NCBI RefSeq assembly: GCF_014076495.1
Contig: NZ_CP043575.1
Span: forward strand, 2,542,001-2,606,000
Length of the DNA stretch: 64,000 bases
Reading direction: 5' to 3'
DNA from: Comamonas koreensis
Lineage (GTDB): Bacteria; Pseudomonadota; Gammaproteobacteria; Burkholderiales; Burkholderiaceae_C
Shown: one piece after another, positions 53,650 through 63,522 of the stretch
How the letters are laid out: every line of letters starts with the position of its first letter
Numbering within the stretch: the stretch's first letter is position 1
Notes under the pieces: model-generated
What the model saw: only the letters and a program-made list of their open reading frames with translations
Told to the model about the DNA's origin: nothing
The model's database searches: none
Translations under genes and position numbers: made by a program

Positions 53650-54855
53650 ATGGATTTTTCAGTTTCTGGCGCACCCGGCAGTGGTGTGCCGCAGGTAGTT
53701 GTTGGCTTGGCTGGGCCGTGGGCGCCGGTTGCCGAGGTGTTGCATAGGGCCCTGGCCGAGCAGCGCCTAGTGGGCGCCGTGGTGCTGGTCTACCAGCATG
53801 GTCAGGCGCTGTGCCGCATCGCAGCAGGCTGGGCAGACCGGGAGGCGCGCACCGCGATGGCCGAGAACACCGTGTTTCGCTGGGCCTCCGTCAGCAAGCC
53901 CGTCCTCAGTGCCGCCGTGATGCGGTTGGTAGCAGATGGGCGCCTGGGCTTGGACGAGCCCATCACCACCTGGCTGCCGGCCTTCCGTCCCCGCTTGCCC
54001 GATGGGCGCGAGACGTGCATCAGCCTGCGCCAGCTGCTGAGCCACACCGCTGGCCTGGGCTACCGCTTTTTTGAGGCAGACGACCAAGGGCCCTATGCCC
54101 AAGCTGGTGTGTCCGATGGCATGGATGCCAGCGGCATCGATCTGCAGGAGAACCTGCGCCGCATCGCCAGCGTGCCGCTGCTCTACGAGCCCGGCACCGG
54201 CTGGGGCTACTCCTTGGCGGTGGATGTGCTGGGCGCCCTGGTCGAAGCGGTGTGCAACACCCGCTTGCCGCTGGCAGTGGAAGCACTGGTCACGCAGCCC
54301 TTGGGCATGGCCGATGCCGGCTTTGTCTGCCGCGATGCCGCGCGCCTGGCAACGCCCTATGTCAACGGCGGCCCCGTGCCACACCGCTTGCAGGAAGGCG
54401 AGGTGGTTGCCCCCTTCGACGGTACGGTGGGCATCCGCTACAGCCCATCCCGCGCTTTGGATGCGGGCGCCTTTCCCTCCGGGGGCGCCGGCATGGTTGG
54501 CACAGCGGATGATGTGCTGTGCCTACTGGAAGCATTGCGCACTGGCCAAGATGGCTGGCTGCCGGAGCACCTGATCGCCGAGATGGCACGCGACCAAACC
54601 CAGGGGCGAGATCTGGCGGCCGGCCCGGGATTGGGGTTTGGTTTGGGTTTCTCGGTGCTGCGCGATCCTGAGCTGGCGCAGTCGCCGGAATCGCTTGGCA
54701 CCTGGCGCTGGGGTGGCGCTTACGGCCATGCTTGGTGGGTGGACCGGCCCCTAGGGCTGACGGTGGTGGGGCTGACGAATACCTTGTACGAGGGGATGTC
54801 GGGGCGGTTTGTGACGGAATTGCGGGATGCGGTGTATCGGGGCATCGCGCGGTGA
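53650..54855 (+). CDS. Class-C beta-lactamase-like serine hydrolase
   Basis: A 401-aa enzyme of the AmpC/esterase EstB superfamily. The nucleophile motif SVSK puts the Ser at residue 80 and the Lys at 83. The second motif is YSL near 188 instead of YxN, and the C-terminal motif reads GHA (GAYGHAWW). No signal peptide is evident, so it is probably cytoplasmic and more likely an esterase or peptidase-type hydrolase than a beta-lactamase. Divergent from a LysR gene. Confidence 0.83.
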   Translation: MDFSVSGAPGSGVPQVVVGLAGPWAPVAEVLHRALAEQRLVGAVVLVYQHGQALCRIAAGWADREARTAMAENTVFRWASVSKPVLSAAVMRLVADGRLGLDEPITTWLPAFRPRLPDGRETCISLRQLLSHTAGLGYRFFEADDQGPYAQAGVSDGMDASGIDLQENLRRIASVPLLYEPGTGWGYSLAVDVLGALVEAVCNTRLPLAVEALVTQPLGMADAGFVCRDAARLATPYVNGGPVPHRLQEGEVVAPFDGTVGIRYSPSRALDAGAFPSGGAGMVGTADDVLCLLEALRTGQDGWLPEHLIAEMARDQTQGRDLAAGPGLGFGLGFSVLRDPELAQSPESLGTWRWGGAYGHAWWVDRPLGLTVVGLTNTLYEGMSGRFVTELRDAVYRGIAR

Positions 54856-54953
54856 CTGCCAAGTACTTCGCTCGGGACGAGATGCGGAACCATTTGTCAG
54901 GGATGTACCAGCTTTGGGCCAAGGTCCATCAAAGAAATGTCAGACGCAGACAG

Positions 54954-55322
54954 CTACACCGGGACTGCGTTAAGAGATGCGTTGACGGTGAAGGTGGAAT
55001 GGTTTGACCGCAACTGGGCATGCTGCCGAAGTGCACGAGCGATACCCTGGCCTTGGGCGTCCGCCGTCACAAAAAGATGGAAGACATGCGACCCATCGCG
55101 TAGCGCCACAACGCCACATATTCCCGCAGCGTCCTCGGCGACGTAGTGCTTGAATGGAGAGGACCCGATCCGCTCAGCGTAGGCGGAAGAAGTGAGTCCG
55201 GCCTTAAAAGGCCGGGTCTCCCCAGAAGCCGGATCAGAGAGGAAGTGGTGCGCCAAGCCGGTGACAAGGTGGCTGGCCGAATCTGCATCGGATGCTGTTG
55301 CTTGACGAATGGCGAAATGCAT
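54954..55322 (-). pseudogene. GNAT acetyltransferase, apparently truncated at the C-terminus
   Basis: 122 aa. The N-terminal and central GNAT strands are intact (VVALRDGSHVFHLFVTADAQGQGIARAL holds the acetyl-CoA motif QGQGIA). After SLNAVPV a TAG stop falls where related proteins continue with a final strand (YLRFGF or similar). It is therefore likely a truncated gene, or the reading frame has been cut by an indel. The flanking region 54856-54953 holds no other gene. Confidence 0.5.
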
Positions 55323-55465
55323 GGATGCGTAGGGCTCTCAACGGACGCGGACTCTCGCAGGGACTGACGTTCAGTGGACCCATGTGCTGGCTGTCTGCCG
55401 CATATGCCGCTGATCCGGTCGGCACACATGCTCCTCGTCGCCACTCTGCCACAAAAACCATTGCA

Positions 55466-55873
55466 TCAGGGTTGACCGTCGTGCGTTTCGCTCACCCCTG
55501 CAAGCGCCACCCAGGCTCTCCGTCGCTTTGTCCATATCTCTCGCTGTGGGGGTCCTAGCGCATCGCATTGTTGAAGGACGCCGGTACGCAGAGAGTAGGC
55601 CTGCGGATTTTCCACGGCGCAGGCATACAGCGGGCTGCCACAGTTTTCACAGAATGCAAGATTGCGCTTGTTTCCGCTGGCCGTTGTCTTGACGAAGGTG
55701 CGCGGCATGCCCTTGGTCAGTCTGAAGCTGGCCGCAGGGGCGGAGATATTGGCTCTGAAGGCAGAGCCTGAGTGCGTTTGGCAATCGAGGCAATGGCAGA
55801 TGGTCATGCTGCCTGGCTGCACTTCTGCCTCAAATTCAATGGCGCCGCATAGGCACCGGCCTTCTACTTTCAT
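55466..55873 (-). CDS. GFA-family (glutathione-dependent formaldehyde-activating-like) Cys-rich protein
   Basis: A 135-aa protein with Cys pairs placed as in the GFA family: CLCGAIEF near the N-terminus, CHCLDCQTHSG, and FCENCGSPLY. These bind zinc. The family is named for GSH-formaldehyde adduct formation, but most members have unknown substrates. It is on the minus strand, 140 bases from the truncated GNAT. Confidence 0.9.
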   Translation of the reverse strand: MKVEGRCLCGAIEFEAEVQPGSMTICHCLDCQTHSGSAFRANISAPAASFRLTKGMPRTFVKTTASGNKRNLAFCENCGSPLYACAVENPQAYSLRTGVLQQCDALGPPQREIWTKRRRAWVALAGVSETHDGQP

Positions 55874-55979
55874 GCTGATCCTTTTTGGGGAAGCGCCGCC
55901 AGAGCGGCGTCGATAGGTCGGTTGGGGATGGGGATGACCCAGCTTTTGCAGCGCTGCTCATTACCTCAGGTCCCGTAGT

Positions 55980-56276
55980 TCAGAGGTCCACAATCACCAG
56001 GCTGCCCTGGCTGCCGGCTAAAACCGCATGAGGAATGCCTGCCTCGGCAATGTACATCTGACCGGCTTCCACGCACAGGGCCTGGCCTGCTACCTCCAGC
56101 ATCATCTGGCCGCTCACGACCAGCAATGCCTCGTCGTAGTCATGCACTTCCTCGCCATAAGGCATCTGGTCCATCCGCACGAGTTTGATGTTGGTCGATC
56201 CCACGGTGCCAAGCACGGTGGAGTTCCACGCAGCAGGCAGACCATTGGCGATGGCATCGAGGTCAAATAAGGACAT
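55980..56276 (-). CDS. Small cupin-domain protein
   Basis: A 98-aa single-domain cupin. The motif region GEEVHDYDEALLVVSGQM, followed by AGIPHAVLAG, gives the His/Asp/Glu/His set of a metal-binding cupin beta-barrel. Short single-domain cupins of this type act as sensors or small isomerases/dioxygenases. It is separated by about 220 bases from the MntH gene; function unknown. Confidence 0.82.
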   Translation of the reverse strand: MSLFDLDAIANGLPAAWNSTVLGTVGSTNIKLVRMDQMPYGEEVHDYDEALLVVSGQMMLEVAGQALCVEAGQMYIAEAGIPHAVLAGSQGSLVIVDL

Positions 56277-56499
56277 GCTTTTCTACTTCACAGTTTGGAT
56301 CGCACTGCGGTGCGCACCTCAGCACAATTGCAAGCGCGACGGGCGATCCACAGGCATGAACTGTAGCTGAATGCCTGCATCGTGCCGTACTAGCTATCAT
56401 GTCGTTAGCAGCCTATATGGGGCTGACAGCAGCCGCCGATGCAGGCTGCGCTGTCTCCTGCCTTCCCCCTCACAGCCTGGGCACCAGGCTCGATACGGT

Positions 56500-57912
56500 T
56501 CATATCGCCGTCGCGAAAAACAGCCTTTGCAGCATCCACAGGTTCAGCGACACCACGACGGCGGCGCAACTCCACAACAGGATGGCCATAGGCCTGCCAA
56601 AAGTCAGCGCTCCCAGTGCGTGACGGCGGGTGGTGAACATTAACAGCGGCACAATGGCAAAGGGCAGCTGCATGCTGAGGACCACCTGGCTGAACACCAG
56701 CAACGCCGTGGCGCCTTCGCTGCCATACCAGGCAGTGGCGATGACGGCGGGCACGATGGCGATAAGCCGGGTCAGCAGCGCCCGCATCGAGGGCGACAGG
56801 CGAATCTGCAAAAAGCCTTCCATCACGATCTGGCCCGCCAGGGTGCCCGTCACTGAAGAGCTCAGGCCCGAGGCGAGCAGGGCGGTGCCAAACACTGCGC
56901 TGGCAATGCCGACGCCCAAGACAGGCGACAGCAAATGGTAGGCGTCTGACAGCTCGGTCACGGGTGGTGTGCCCGGGCGATTAAAAGCGCCTGCCGCCAC
57001 GACCAGGATGGCGGCGTTGACAAACAGCGCCAAACCCAATGCGACGGTCGAGTCGATGGTGGCAAAGCGGATCGCCTGGCGTGTGCCTTCCAGCGTCTTG
57101 CTGTGTTCACGCGTCTGCACGATGGCCGAGTGCAGGTACAGGTTGTGCGGCATCACAGTTGCGCCGACGATGCCGACGGCCAGGTAGAGCATCTCCGGAT
57201 TGGTGACGATCTCGGAGCGCGGAATGAACCCGGACAGCACGGTGGCCAGCGGTGGATGCAGCCACACCAGCTGGGCACCGAAGCAAATGCCGATCAAGGC
57301 CACCAGCCCGATGACGACCGATTCCAGCGCGCGAAACCCCCGGCTTTGCAGCGCAAGAATCAGCATCACATCGACCACGGTGATGCACACGCCCGCGATC
57401 AGTGGCAGGCCAAACAACAGGTTCAGGCCGATGGCCATGCCCAACACCTCTGCCAGGTTGCAGGCCACGATGGCGATCTCGCAAAAGAACCACAGCATGA
57501 GGTTGATGCGTGGCGCAAATTGTTCGCGGCAGGCCTGCGCCAGGTCGCGGCCGCTGGCCAGGCCCAGGCGCACAGCAGCCGCCTGGAACAGCATCGCCAT
57601 CAAATTGGAGGCAAAGATGACCGCGAGCAAGGAGTAGCCGAACTGCGAACCGCCCGCAATCGAGGTGGCCCAGTTGCCAGGGTCCATATACCCGACCGCC
57701 ACCAAATAACCGGGCCCGGCAAATGCCAGCATGCGCCGTGCATTGGCCGAACGGCCAGTGCCGCGCGGCACCGCAATGCTGCGGTGAACCTGCGGCAGGC
57801 TGGGATCGCCTAGCTTCCCATTGTCTGGGTCAATGGCGCCACAGCGCTCTGGCTTTGGCTCGGGCGCTGGATTGCGCAAGGGGTTTTGTGTGGTGAAGGT
57901 GGGCGGCGGCAT
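56500..57912 (-). CDS. mntH: NRAMP-family divalent metal transporter MntH
   Basis: A 470-aa proton-coupled Mn(II)/Fe(II) importer with eleven helices. NRAMP hallmarks are the DPGNWATS motif in helix 1 (metal binding by Asp and Asn) and MPHNLYLHS in helix 6 (Met and His). It begins 9 bases after the stop of a small membrane protein encoded on the same strand, so the two may form an operon. No MntR box was recognised. Confidence 0.94.
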   Translation of the reverse strand: MPPPTFTTQNPLRNPAPEPKPERCGAIDPDNGKLGDPSLPQVHRSIAVPRGTGRSANARRMLAFAGPGYLVAVGYMDPGNWATSIAGGSQFGYSLLAVIFASNLMAMLFQAAAVRLGLASGRDLAQACREQFAPRINLMLWFFCEIAIVACNLAEVLGMAIGLNLLFGLPLIAGVCITVVDVMLILALQSRGFRALESVVIGLVALIGICFGAQLVWLHPPLATVLSGFIPRSEIVTNPEMLYLAVGIVGATVMPHNLYLHSAIVQTREHSKTLEGTRQAIRFATIDSTVALGLALFVNAAILVVAAGAFNRPGTPPVTELSDAYHLLSPVLGVGIASAVFGTALLASGLSSSVTGTLAGQIVMEGFLQIRLSPSMRALLTRLIAIVPAVIATAWYGSEGATALLVFSQVVLSMQLPFAIVPLLMFTTRRHALGALTFGRPMAILLWSCAAVVVSLNLWMLQRLFFATAI

Positions 57913-57920
57913 GGACGCTC

Positions 57921-58136
57921 TTATCTGGCCGTTGGTGCCTGGTGCGGCGCGGTGGAGGGGGGTGTTGCCGCCGTGTCCCCATTGCTGAGAATTGCCAGCA
58001 GATCACCGGTGACGATGGCGGCACCGGCCAATACGATCAAGCTCCCCACACAACGGCGCGCCAACATGCCGGGTTTGAGGCGCCGCGTCTTGCTGGGGGC
58101 GCCTGCTTCAAAGGATTGAGGAAAAAAGGACTTCAT
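57921..58136 (-). CDS. 71-aa single-pass membrane protein upstream of mntH
   Basis: A small protein with a good ribosome site (AAGGAG, then five bases to the ATG at 58136). A basic N-terminal third is followed by one hydrophobic helix (about 30-50, [22 protein letters not shown]) and a Ser/Thr/Pro-rich tail. No family is recognised. Its position directly ahead of mntH suggests a role as an accessory or regulator of metal uptake, but that is inference. Confidence 0.6.
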   Translation of the reverse strand: MKSFFPQSFEAGAPSKTRRLKPGMLARRCVGSLIVLAGAAIVTGDLLAILSNGDTAATPPSTAPHQAPTAR

Positions 58137-58184
58137 CGCAACTCCTTCGCAGAGATACCACGGTCTCGGGCCCGCCTGGTAGAA

Positions 58185-58209
58185 ATCCTGCCCCAGAGCG
58201 GGGCAGGAT
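58185..58209 (-). terminator. Hairpin terminator after the ferritin-like gene
   Basis: ATCCTGCCCC pairs with GGGGCAGGAT around a five-base loop. Read on the minus strand it is followed by a short T-rich tract (TTTCT), so it is a weak terminator between the ferritin-like gene and the small membrane protein. Confidence 0.55.
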
Positions 58210-58220
58210 GTTGCTACGAG

Positions 58221-59192
58221 TTAAGCAAAGGCTGAGCTCATCACTAACGCACCATTCACACCGGCTGGGAAGAAGCCGCCCTTGGTGGCAGAGTCCTTGG
58301 TCAGGTAGACGATGTTCAGCACATCACCTGGCGAGCGGCTGTAGGCAATGCCGTCAGCATCCAGGGGCACGATATTGGAGGTGCTGTCATCCCCCGTAAT
58401 GCCCTGGTCCACATCGGAGGAGCCATCGAGGCTATCGCGCGCATCGGAGATGGCGCCGGCTGCCGAGCGCAGCGCGGGGGTGGCGAGGCCCTTGGCATAG
58501 AGCACCGTGCGCACCAGACCTGCATGGTAGGCCTCGGCAGACAGAATGCCGGCAGCAGCTTCCAGGTAGGTCTTGTTGGTGATCAGCGGCGATGCGCCCT
58601 TGTAGGCCGTTACGCCCACGTCCTCGAAGATAAAGGCGCCCAGCAAAAAGTTCTCGTCACTGGCATAGGGATCGAAAGCCACGCCCGCACCCACCAGACC
58701 GGCAGCGCGCGCTGCCACCGAGAAGGCCCCATTCGGGTCCGTGCCGCCAATGTCGATCTGCGGCTGCGCCACTGCGGCCGAGCCCAGGGCCTTGCGCAAA
58801 AAGGCCACGTGGGCCACCTCGTCCTGGGCGATCTCCTTGGCGTACTGCGCTACCAGCGGATCCTTGAACGCCACCGCCCGCCCGCCGGTGATGCCCCCCT
58901 GCGTGCCGGTGCCCGACTGCATATTGGCGGGCAGCCCCGTGCCAAACACTGCGTAGTGGTAGAACTGCGATTCCAGATATTCCAGGTTCAGCGCAAAGTT
59001 CAGGATCTCCACATCGGTCGGGCCGTTGTTCTGGGCATTGGCATCACTGCCGCCACCCCCGCAAGCCGTCAAAATGGCCCCACCCGCCATACCTGCTGCC
59101 ACGCCTCCCGTCTTTCTGAAGAATTGACGCCGGTCTTCCAATTTCCTGGCCCGCTGTTGCAATACACCTATCAACACTGATTCGTCAGACAT
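58221..59192 (-). CDS. Exported ferritin-like domain protein (Tat/lipobox)
   Basis: A 323-aa protein of the ferritin-like group. The start at 59192 is preferred because AAAGG lies eight bases upstream. The N-terminus has a twin-Arg-like RRQFFRK signal (about 21-27) and a lipobox-like ILTACGGGG, so it may be a lipoprotein exported by Tat. The four-helix bundle carries paired metal sites EYLESQFYHY and DEVAHVAFLRKA, with further Glu/His in ILSAEAYHAG. Homologues bind iron and may protect against oxidants. Confidence 0.83.
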   Translation of the reverse strand: MSDESVLIGVLQQRARKLEDRRQFFRKTGGVAAGMAGGAILTACGGGGSDANAQNNGPTDVEILNFALNLEYLESQFYHYAVFGTGLPANMQSGTGTQGGITGGRAVAFKDPLVAQYAKEIAQDEVAHVAFLRKALGSAAVAQPQIDIGGTDPNGAFSVAARAAGLVGAGVAFDPYASDENFLLGAFIFEDVGVTAYKGASPLITNKTYLEAAAGILSAEAYHAGLVRTVLYAKGLATPALRSAAGAISDARDSLDGSSDVDQGITGDDSTSNIVPLDADGIAYSRSPGDVLNIVYLTKDSATKGGFFPAGVNGALVMSSAFA

Positions 59193-59614
59193 GTGATTTC
59201 CTTTCGAGTTGCGCTTAACGCGCCTACCTACACAGGAATGCGCCGTCGTTAGACAGCACACGGTGCAGCAAGAAGCAGCTCAGCACAAAAGCCTGGTCAG
59301 TGGAGACTGATGACGTCGGCTCTTGCTACTTGCGCTGTACGCAGCAGTAGGCGAGGTGGATTCACAAATTTTGGGTCTTTACAATTCGGCGCTTCTTTCT
59401 AATTCGCCGAGACGAATTGAGGATCACCATTTGCGGACTGCTGGGTTCAGATGGATGAGGCACAAACATCGGCTGCGCTTGCCGGTGCTGGTACTGACGA
59501 ATGCTTGCCTGAACGACAATAGCGCACTGTTGCAGCTCTGGACGGGCTACACCGCGAGCCGATCGTTGACCGCTGTTAGGAATTTCCTAACTCCTTTTTG
59601 GCCCCGGGTCTGCC
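59193..59614. other. Gene-free region with one inverted repeat
   Basis: About 420 bases without a supported gene between the ferritin-like gene and the end of the next LysR gene. A perfect repeat GTTAGG-AATTT-CCTAAC at 59575-59591 is followed by CCTTTTT on the plus strand, which could be a weak terminator or an operator. Confidence 0.45.
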
Positions 59615-60526
59615 TCAATGCTTGTCGAGATCAACCGTCTGGACCAGAAAGTCAAGAAAAGCGCGCACGCGCAGCGGCAGATAGCCGCCTTGTCCGACAT
59701 AGACGGCGTGTACCTCTTCGATATCGCCCGGATTGCAGTGTTCGAGAACCGGCAGCAGGCGTCCAGCGGCCAAGTCCTCGCGTACCTGGAAGGCGGCCAG
59801 GCGCGCCAAACCCAGCCCCGCCAGCGCCAACTGGCGCAAGGCTTCGCCGTCACTGGCCTGCGCATTGCCATTGATTGGAAGGACGGCATCTTCACCGGCA
59901 TGCCGCAGCGGCCAGCCGGGTTGCGCCCGTGCATAGTTTGCTCCCAGGCGGTTGTGGTGCTCCAGTTCCTGCGGCGTGGTTGGCATGTCATGGCGGGCCA
60001 GATAGCTGGGCGCTCCCACAATCAGCATGCGTGTGCCGCCCAACTTCCGCGCCACCAGGTTGGAATCCTTCATCGGCCCGGCACGCACGGCTACATCGGT
60101 ACGCTGCTCCAGGATGTCGATCACCTCATCGGTCAATACGATATCCAGCGTCACGTCGGGATGGGACGCCAGAAATGCAGGCGCAAGCGGCAGCAGAAAA
60201 TGGTGGCCGAAGGGTACGTTGGCATTGACGCGCAGCCGACCGCGCGGCGCAGTGTGCGTACTGGCGCAGTGCTCTGCTTCTTCCAGATCGGCCAGGATAC
60301 GTACCCCGCGCTCGTAGAAGACGCAGCCTTCGGGCGTGAGTTGGAGCTGCCTGGTAGACCGGTTCACCAGTCTAGTGCCCAGACGCTGTTCCAGGCGAGC
60401 TACCAACTTGCTGACCGCAGACGGCGTCATGCCAACGGCGCGCGCAGCGGCGGAGAAGCCCCCTGATTCAATCACGCGCACGAACACCTCCAGTTCGCCG
60501 GACCGATTGACTTCCAGACGCGCCAT
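59615..60526 (-). CDS. LysR-family transcriptional regulator
   Basis: A 303-aa LysR protein with the HTH at about 20-75 (SGGFSAAARAVGMTPSAVSKLVARLE) and an effector domain. It is divergent from the SGNH hydrolase gene and may control it. The last residues include a basic DLDKH tail. Length is normal for the family. Confidence 0.92.
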   Translation of the reverse strand: MARLEVNRSGELEVFVRVIESGGFSAAARAVGMTPSAVSKLVARLEQRLGTRLVNRSTRQLQLTPEGCVFYERGVRILADLEEAEHCASTHTAPRGRLRVNANVPFGHHFLLPLAPAFLASHPDVTLDIVLTDEVIDILEQRTDVAVRAGPMKDSNLVARKLGGTRMLIVGAPSYLARHDMPTTPQELEHHNRLGANYARAQPGWPLRHAGEDAVLPINGNAQASDGEALRQLALAGLGLARLAAFQVREDLAAGRLLPVLEHCNPGDIEEVHAVYVGQGGYLPLRVRAFLDFLVQTVDLDKH

Positions 60527-60637
60527 GCGGTCCTCCTTGTTGAGATCAATTCACAAATGATGTTCTTGCGGCCAGTCTATTCCAATCTGATCTTTGAATT
60601 CATCATCTGTTCTTCCAAGGACTTTGAATTCACTGAT

Positions 60638-61981
60638 ATGAAAAGACTGACTGTGCCGCTTGCAAGCGCTGGAGCCGCTGCGATGCTGGCGTTGACCCTC
60701 ACGCCAGGCGCCGTGCCTATCACGCCTGCGCGGGCCGCGGATGCTGCTACCGGCAACGGCTGGGTGGCCACCTGGCAGGCCAGCCCCCAGCCCGTGTGGG
60801 GCACGGATTTTCTGTTTCCGACCCACCTTCCGGCCGCGTTGCATGCGCAAACCGTGCGCCAGGTGGCACGCATCAGCCTGGGGGGCGAGCGCTTGCGCAT
60901 CGTGCTGTCCAACGCCTACGGCAAGCAGCCGCTCTTTGTGGGCAAGGCGACGGTGGCCCGTTTTCGGGAAGCCAGCGCAGCTGGCGCGGTCACCGATGGC
61001 AGCCTGCGGGCCGTCAGTTTTGGCGGCCAGGAGGGCGTGACGATCCCGCCAGGGGCATCCTGGGTCAGTGATCCGGTGGCACTCCCGGTGCCCGCGCTGT
61101 CTCAGGTGGCGGTGAGCCTGTACCTGCCCCAGGCCACGCCGATCAGCACGTTCCACTGGGATGGCCGCCAGACGGGCTGGATCGTGTCTGGCGATCAAAC
61201 TCAGGCGACCAGCCTACAGATCGCCGATCCCGACAGGCAAAGCACCACGGCCCGACCGTTGCTGACGGGGATCGCGGTGGAGACCGGGCCCGCCGCGCGC
61301 GCTGTGGCAGTGATTGGTGATTCCATCACCGATGGCGCAGCAGCCACCTTGAACAAGGACAGCCGCTGGCCGGACTTTCTGGCTGCCCGGCTGGCGCCGC
61401 ATGGCGTGGCTGTGGTCAATGCGGGTATCTCAGGGGCCAGGTTGTTGTCTGATGGCATGGGCGCCAATGCGCTGGCGCGGTTGGAGCGTGATGTACTGGC
61501 GCAACTGGGGGTGCGAAGCGTCATTGTGCTGCTGGGTATCAACGACATAGCCTGGCCCGGTACCGCATTTGCAAAGCATGCAGAGCCGCCCACCCTGGCT
61601 TCCCTGACGGCGGGCTACCGCCAATTGATTGCGCAAGCGCACAGCCGGGGCATTCGCGTTCTAGGCGCCACACTGACGCCATTCGAGGGCGCATTGCCCG
61701 GCACGCCGCTCGCCGATTACTACCAACCCGGCAAGGACGCGCTGCGCGCACAGGTGAACGACTGGATCCGCCACAGCGGAGCCTTTGATGCCGTCATCGA
61801 TTTTGATGCGGCGCTGCGCGATCCAGCGAAGCCGGCACGCATCGCCTCGCGATTCGACTCGGGAGACCATTTGCACCCCGGCGATGCAGGCCATAGAGCC
61901 ATGGCGGAGGCCGTTGCGCTCGATGCCCTCCTACCGGGCCTGGAGTCAAAGGCCGCTGGTGCGTTGCCACAGGCGCGCTAG
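60638..61981 (+). CDS. Secreted SGNH/GDSL hydrolase
   Basis: A 447-aa hydrolase with a signal peptide (about 1-32, ending ARAAD). The SGNH core has the nucleophile in IGDSITDG (Ser near 228), the Gly/Asn blocks NAGISG and LGINDI, and the catalytic Asp/His in DHLHPGDAGH. A beta-rich domain (about 40-210) precedes the core. Enzymes of this group cleave polysaccharide O-acetyl or lipid esters. The start at 60638 is chosen over the ORF-opening ATG at 60557 because it begins the signal peptide. Divergent from a LysR gene. Confidence 0.88.
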   Translation: MKRLTVPLASAGAAAMLALTLTPGAVPITPARAADAATGNGWVATWQASPQPVWGTDFLFPTHLPAALHAQTVRQVARISLGGERLRIVLSNAYGKQPLFVGKATVARFREASAAGAVTDGSLRAVSFGGQEGVTIPPGASWVSDPVALPVPALSQVAVSLYLPQATPISTFHWDGRQTGWIVSGDQTQATSLQIADPDRQSTTARPLLTGIAVETGPAARAVAVIGDSITDGAAATLNKDSRWPDFLAARLAPHGVAVVNAGISGARLLSDGMGANALARLERDVLAQLGVRSVIVLLGINDIAWPGTAFAKHAEPPTLASLTAGYRQLIAQAHSRGIRVLGATLTPFEGALPGTPLADYYQPGKDALRAQVNDWIRHSGAFDAVIDFDAALRDPAKPARIASRFDSGDHLHPGDAGHRAMAEAVALDALLPGLESKAAGALPQAR

Positions 61982-62072
61982 CCATCGCTATGCGTTGTCG
62001 TCCGTTGCTCAGGCCCCGCTGCTGCGCCTGGCGATGGCCATGCCGACCCAGGCCTGCATGCGGTGGGGACAG

Positions 62073-63431
62073 TCAGAGCAACAGCCGCACCAATAAACCG
62101 GCAAAGCCCGCAGCCACAATCACATACACCACATTGACCCGGTAGCGAAGCAAGGCAATGGCCGCTGCCAGCCCTATGGCAATGGATGCCCCATCCAGGT
62201 TTCCTGCGAAGCCCTGGGGCCACATCACATGGTAGGCAAAGAAGACAGCCAGATTCACGATGACACCGACAACGGCTGCGGTGATGCCTACCAATGGCGC
62301 GGTGAACTTCAGGTTGCCGTGGGTGGACTCGATGAACGGGCCGCCCAGCAATATGAAAAGGAACGAGGGCAGAAAGGTGAAGAACGTGACCACCACGGCC
62401 GACACCACGCCCGCCAGCAGCAGCGAATCCGCGCCGAAGACGGCCTTGGTCCAACCCCCGACAAAAGCCACGAAGGACACCACCATGATGAGCGGGCCAG
62501 GGGTGGTCTCACCCAAGGCCAACCCGTCCATCATTTGGGGCGCGGTCAACCAGTGGAAGTTATCCACGGCTCCTTGGTAGACGTAAGGCAGCACCGCATA
62601 GGCGCCTCCAAAGGTCATCAGCGCTGCCTTGGTGAAGAACCAGCCCATTTGCACCAACACGGAATCCCGCCCAAACAGTGCCGCAAACAGGGCCATGGCG
62701 CCAGCCCACAGTGCCAGGCACACCAGCGCCACGGACCAGAATCTCCGCCAGGAAAATCGGGCATGCGGCGGCGTGGGGGTGTTGTCGTCTATCAGTGCAT
62801 GTCCTCCATGCCGAACTGCGGCGCCTGGGCCATGGCTGGCGCCACCAAAGGCCTCCGGCTGGACCTTGCCGCCAAGGTAGCCGACGGCAGCTGCCACCAC
62901 CACAATGAGCGGAAACGGAACATTCAGCGCGAAGATGGCCATGAACGCAGCGGCCGCAATGCCCCAATGCCAGCGGTTCTTGAGTGAACGGGACCCCACG
63001 CGGTAGGCGGCCTGGGCCACCAGCGCCGTCACTGCCGGCTTTATGCCATAGAAGAAACCTGCAATGACGGGCATGTCACCATGGGCCATATACAGCCACG
63101 CCAGCGCAATGATGAGAAAGAGTGACGGCAGAACAAAAAGAATGCCGGCCAGGACACCACCCCAGGTCCGGTGCAGCAACCAACCCAGATAGGTGGCCAG
63201 CTGCTGCGCTTCCGGTCCGGGCAGCAGCATGCAATAGTTGAGGGCGTGCAGAAAGCGCTTTTCGGAGATCCACCGGAGGCGGTCAACCAACTCCTCATGC
63301 ATGAGGGCGATTTGACCGGCAGGGCCACCAAAGCTGATGAACCCCAGCTTCAGCCAGAAGCGTAAAGCTTCAGACAGCGACAGAGACGTAGGTGCAACGG
63401 GGTCCGTTGATCTGGGCAAACCGGTGTCCAT
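62073..63431 (-). CDS. chrA: Chromate transporter ChrA (long, two-domain form)
   Basis: A 452-aa chromate/sulfate antiporter-family protein. It has two homologous CHR domains (about 20-205 and 240-450). Each has the FGG-x-x motif, here FGGPAGQIALMHEEL and FGGAYAVLPYVYQ, and a P-G-P/P-L motif. Chromate resistance is the known role. The start at 63431 is the ATG that begins the usual N-terminus; a longer ORF upstream is likely non-coding. No chrB or superoxide dismutase gene is adjacent. Confidence 0.92.
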   Translation of the reverse strand: MDTGLPRSTDPVAPTSLSLSEALRFWLKLGFISFGGPAGQIALMHEELVDRLRWISEKRFLHALNYCMLLPGPEAQQLATYLGWLLHRTWGGVLAGILFVLPSLFLIIALAWLYMAHGDMPVIAGFFYGIKPAVTALVAQAAYRVGSRSLKNRWHWGIAAAAFMAIFALNVPFPLIVVVAAAVGYLGGKVQPEAFGGASHGPGAAVRHGGHALIDDNTPTPPHARFSWRRFWSVALVCLALWAGAMALFAALFGRDSVLVQMGWFFTKAALMTFGGAYAVLPYVYQGAVDNFHWLTAPQMMDGLALGETTPGPLIMVVSFVAFVGGWTKAVFGADSLLLAGVVSAVVVTFFTFLPSFLFILLGGPFIESTHGNLKFTAPLVGITAAVVGVIVNLAVFFAYHVMWPQGFAGNLDGASIAIGLAAAIALLRYRVNVVYVIVAAGFAGLLVRLLL

Positions 63432-63522
63432 AAAAACTCCATAGAGAATACCCAGCACTTGGACGGGACACCGTCTACCCTTGCGGGCCGGGAGGCTGCT
63501 ATCCCGGTTGGCAAATTCTAGC

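Noticed and set aside
53650..54855. True class-C beta-lactamase
   Set aside because: No signal peptide, and the YxN motif is YSL; an esterase or peptidase-like hydrolase is a better fit.
59323..59874. 183-codon plus-strand ORF before and over the LysR gene
   Set aside because: Composition is that of a shadow of the LysR gene in its right half; no ribosome site or family match in the left half.
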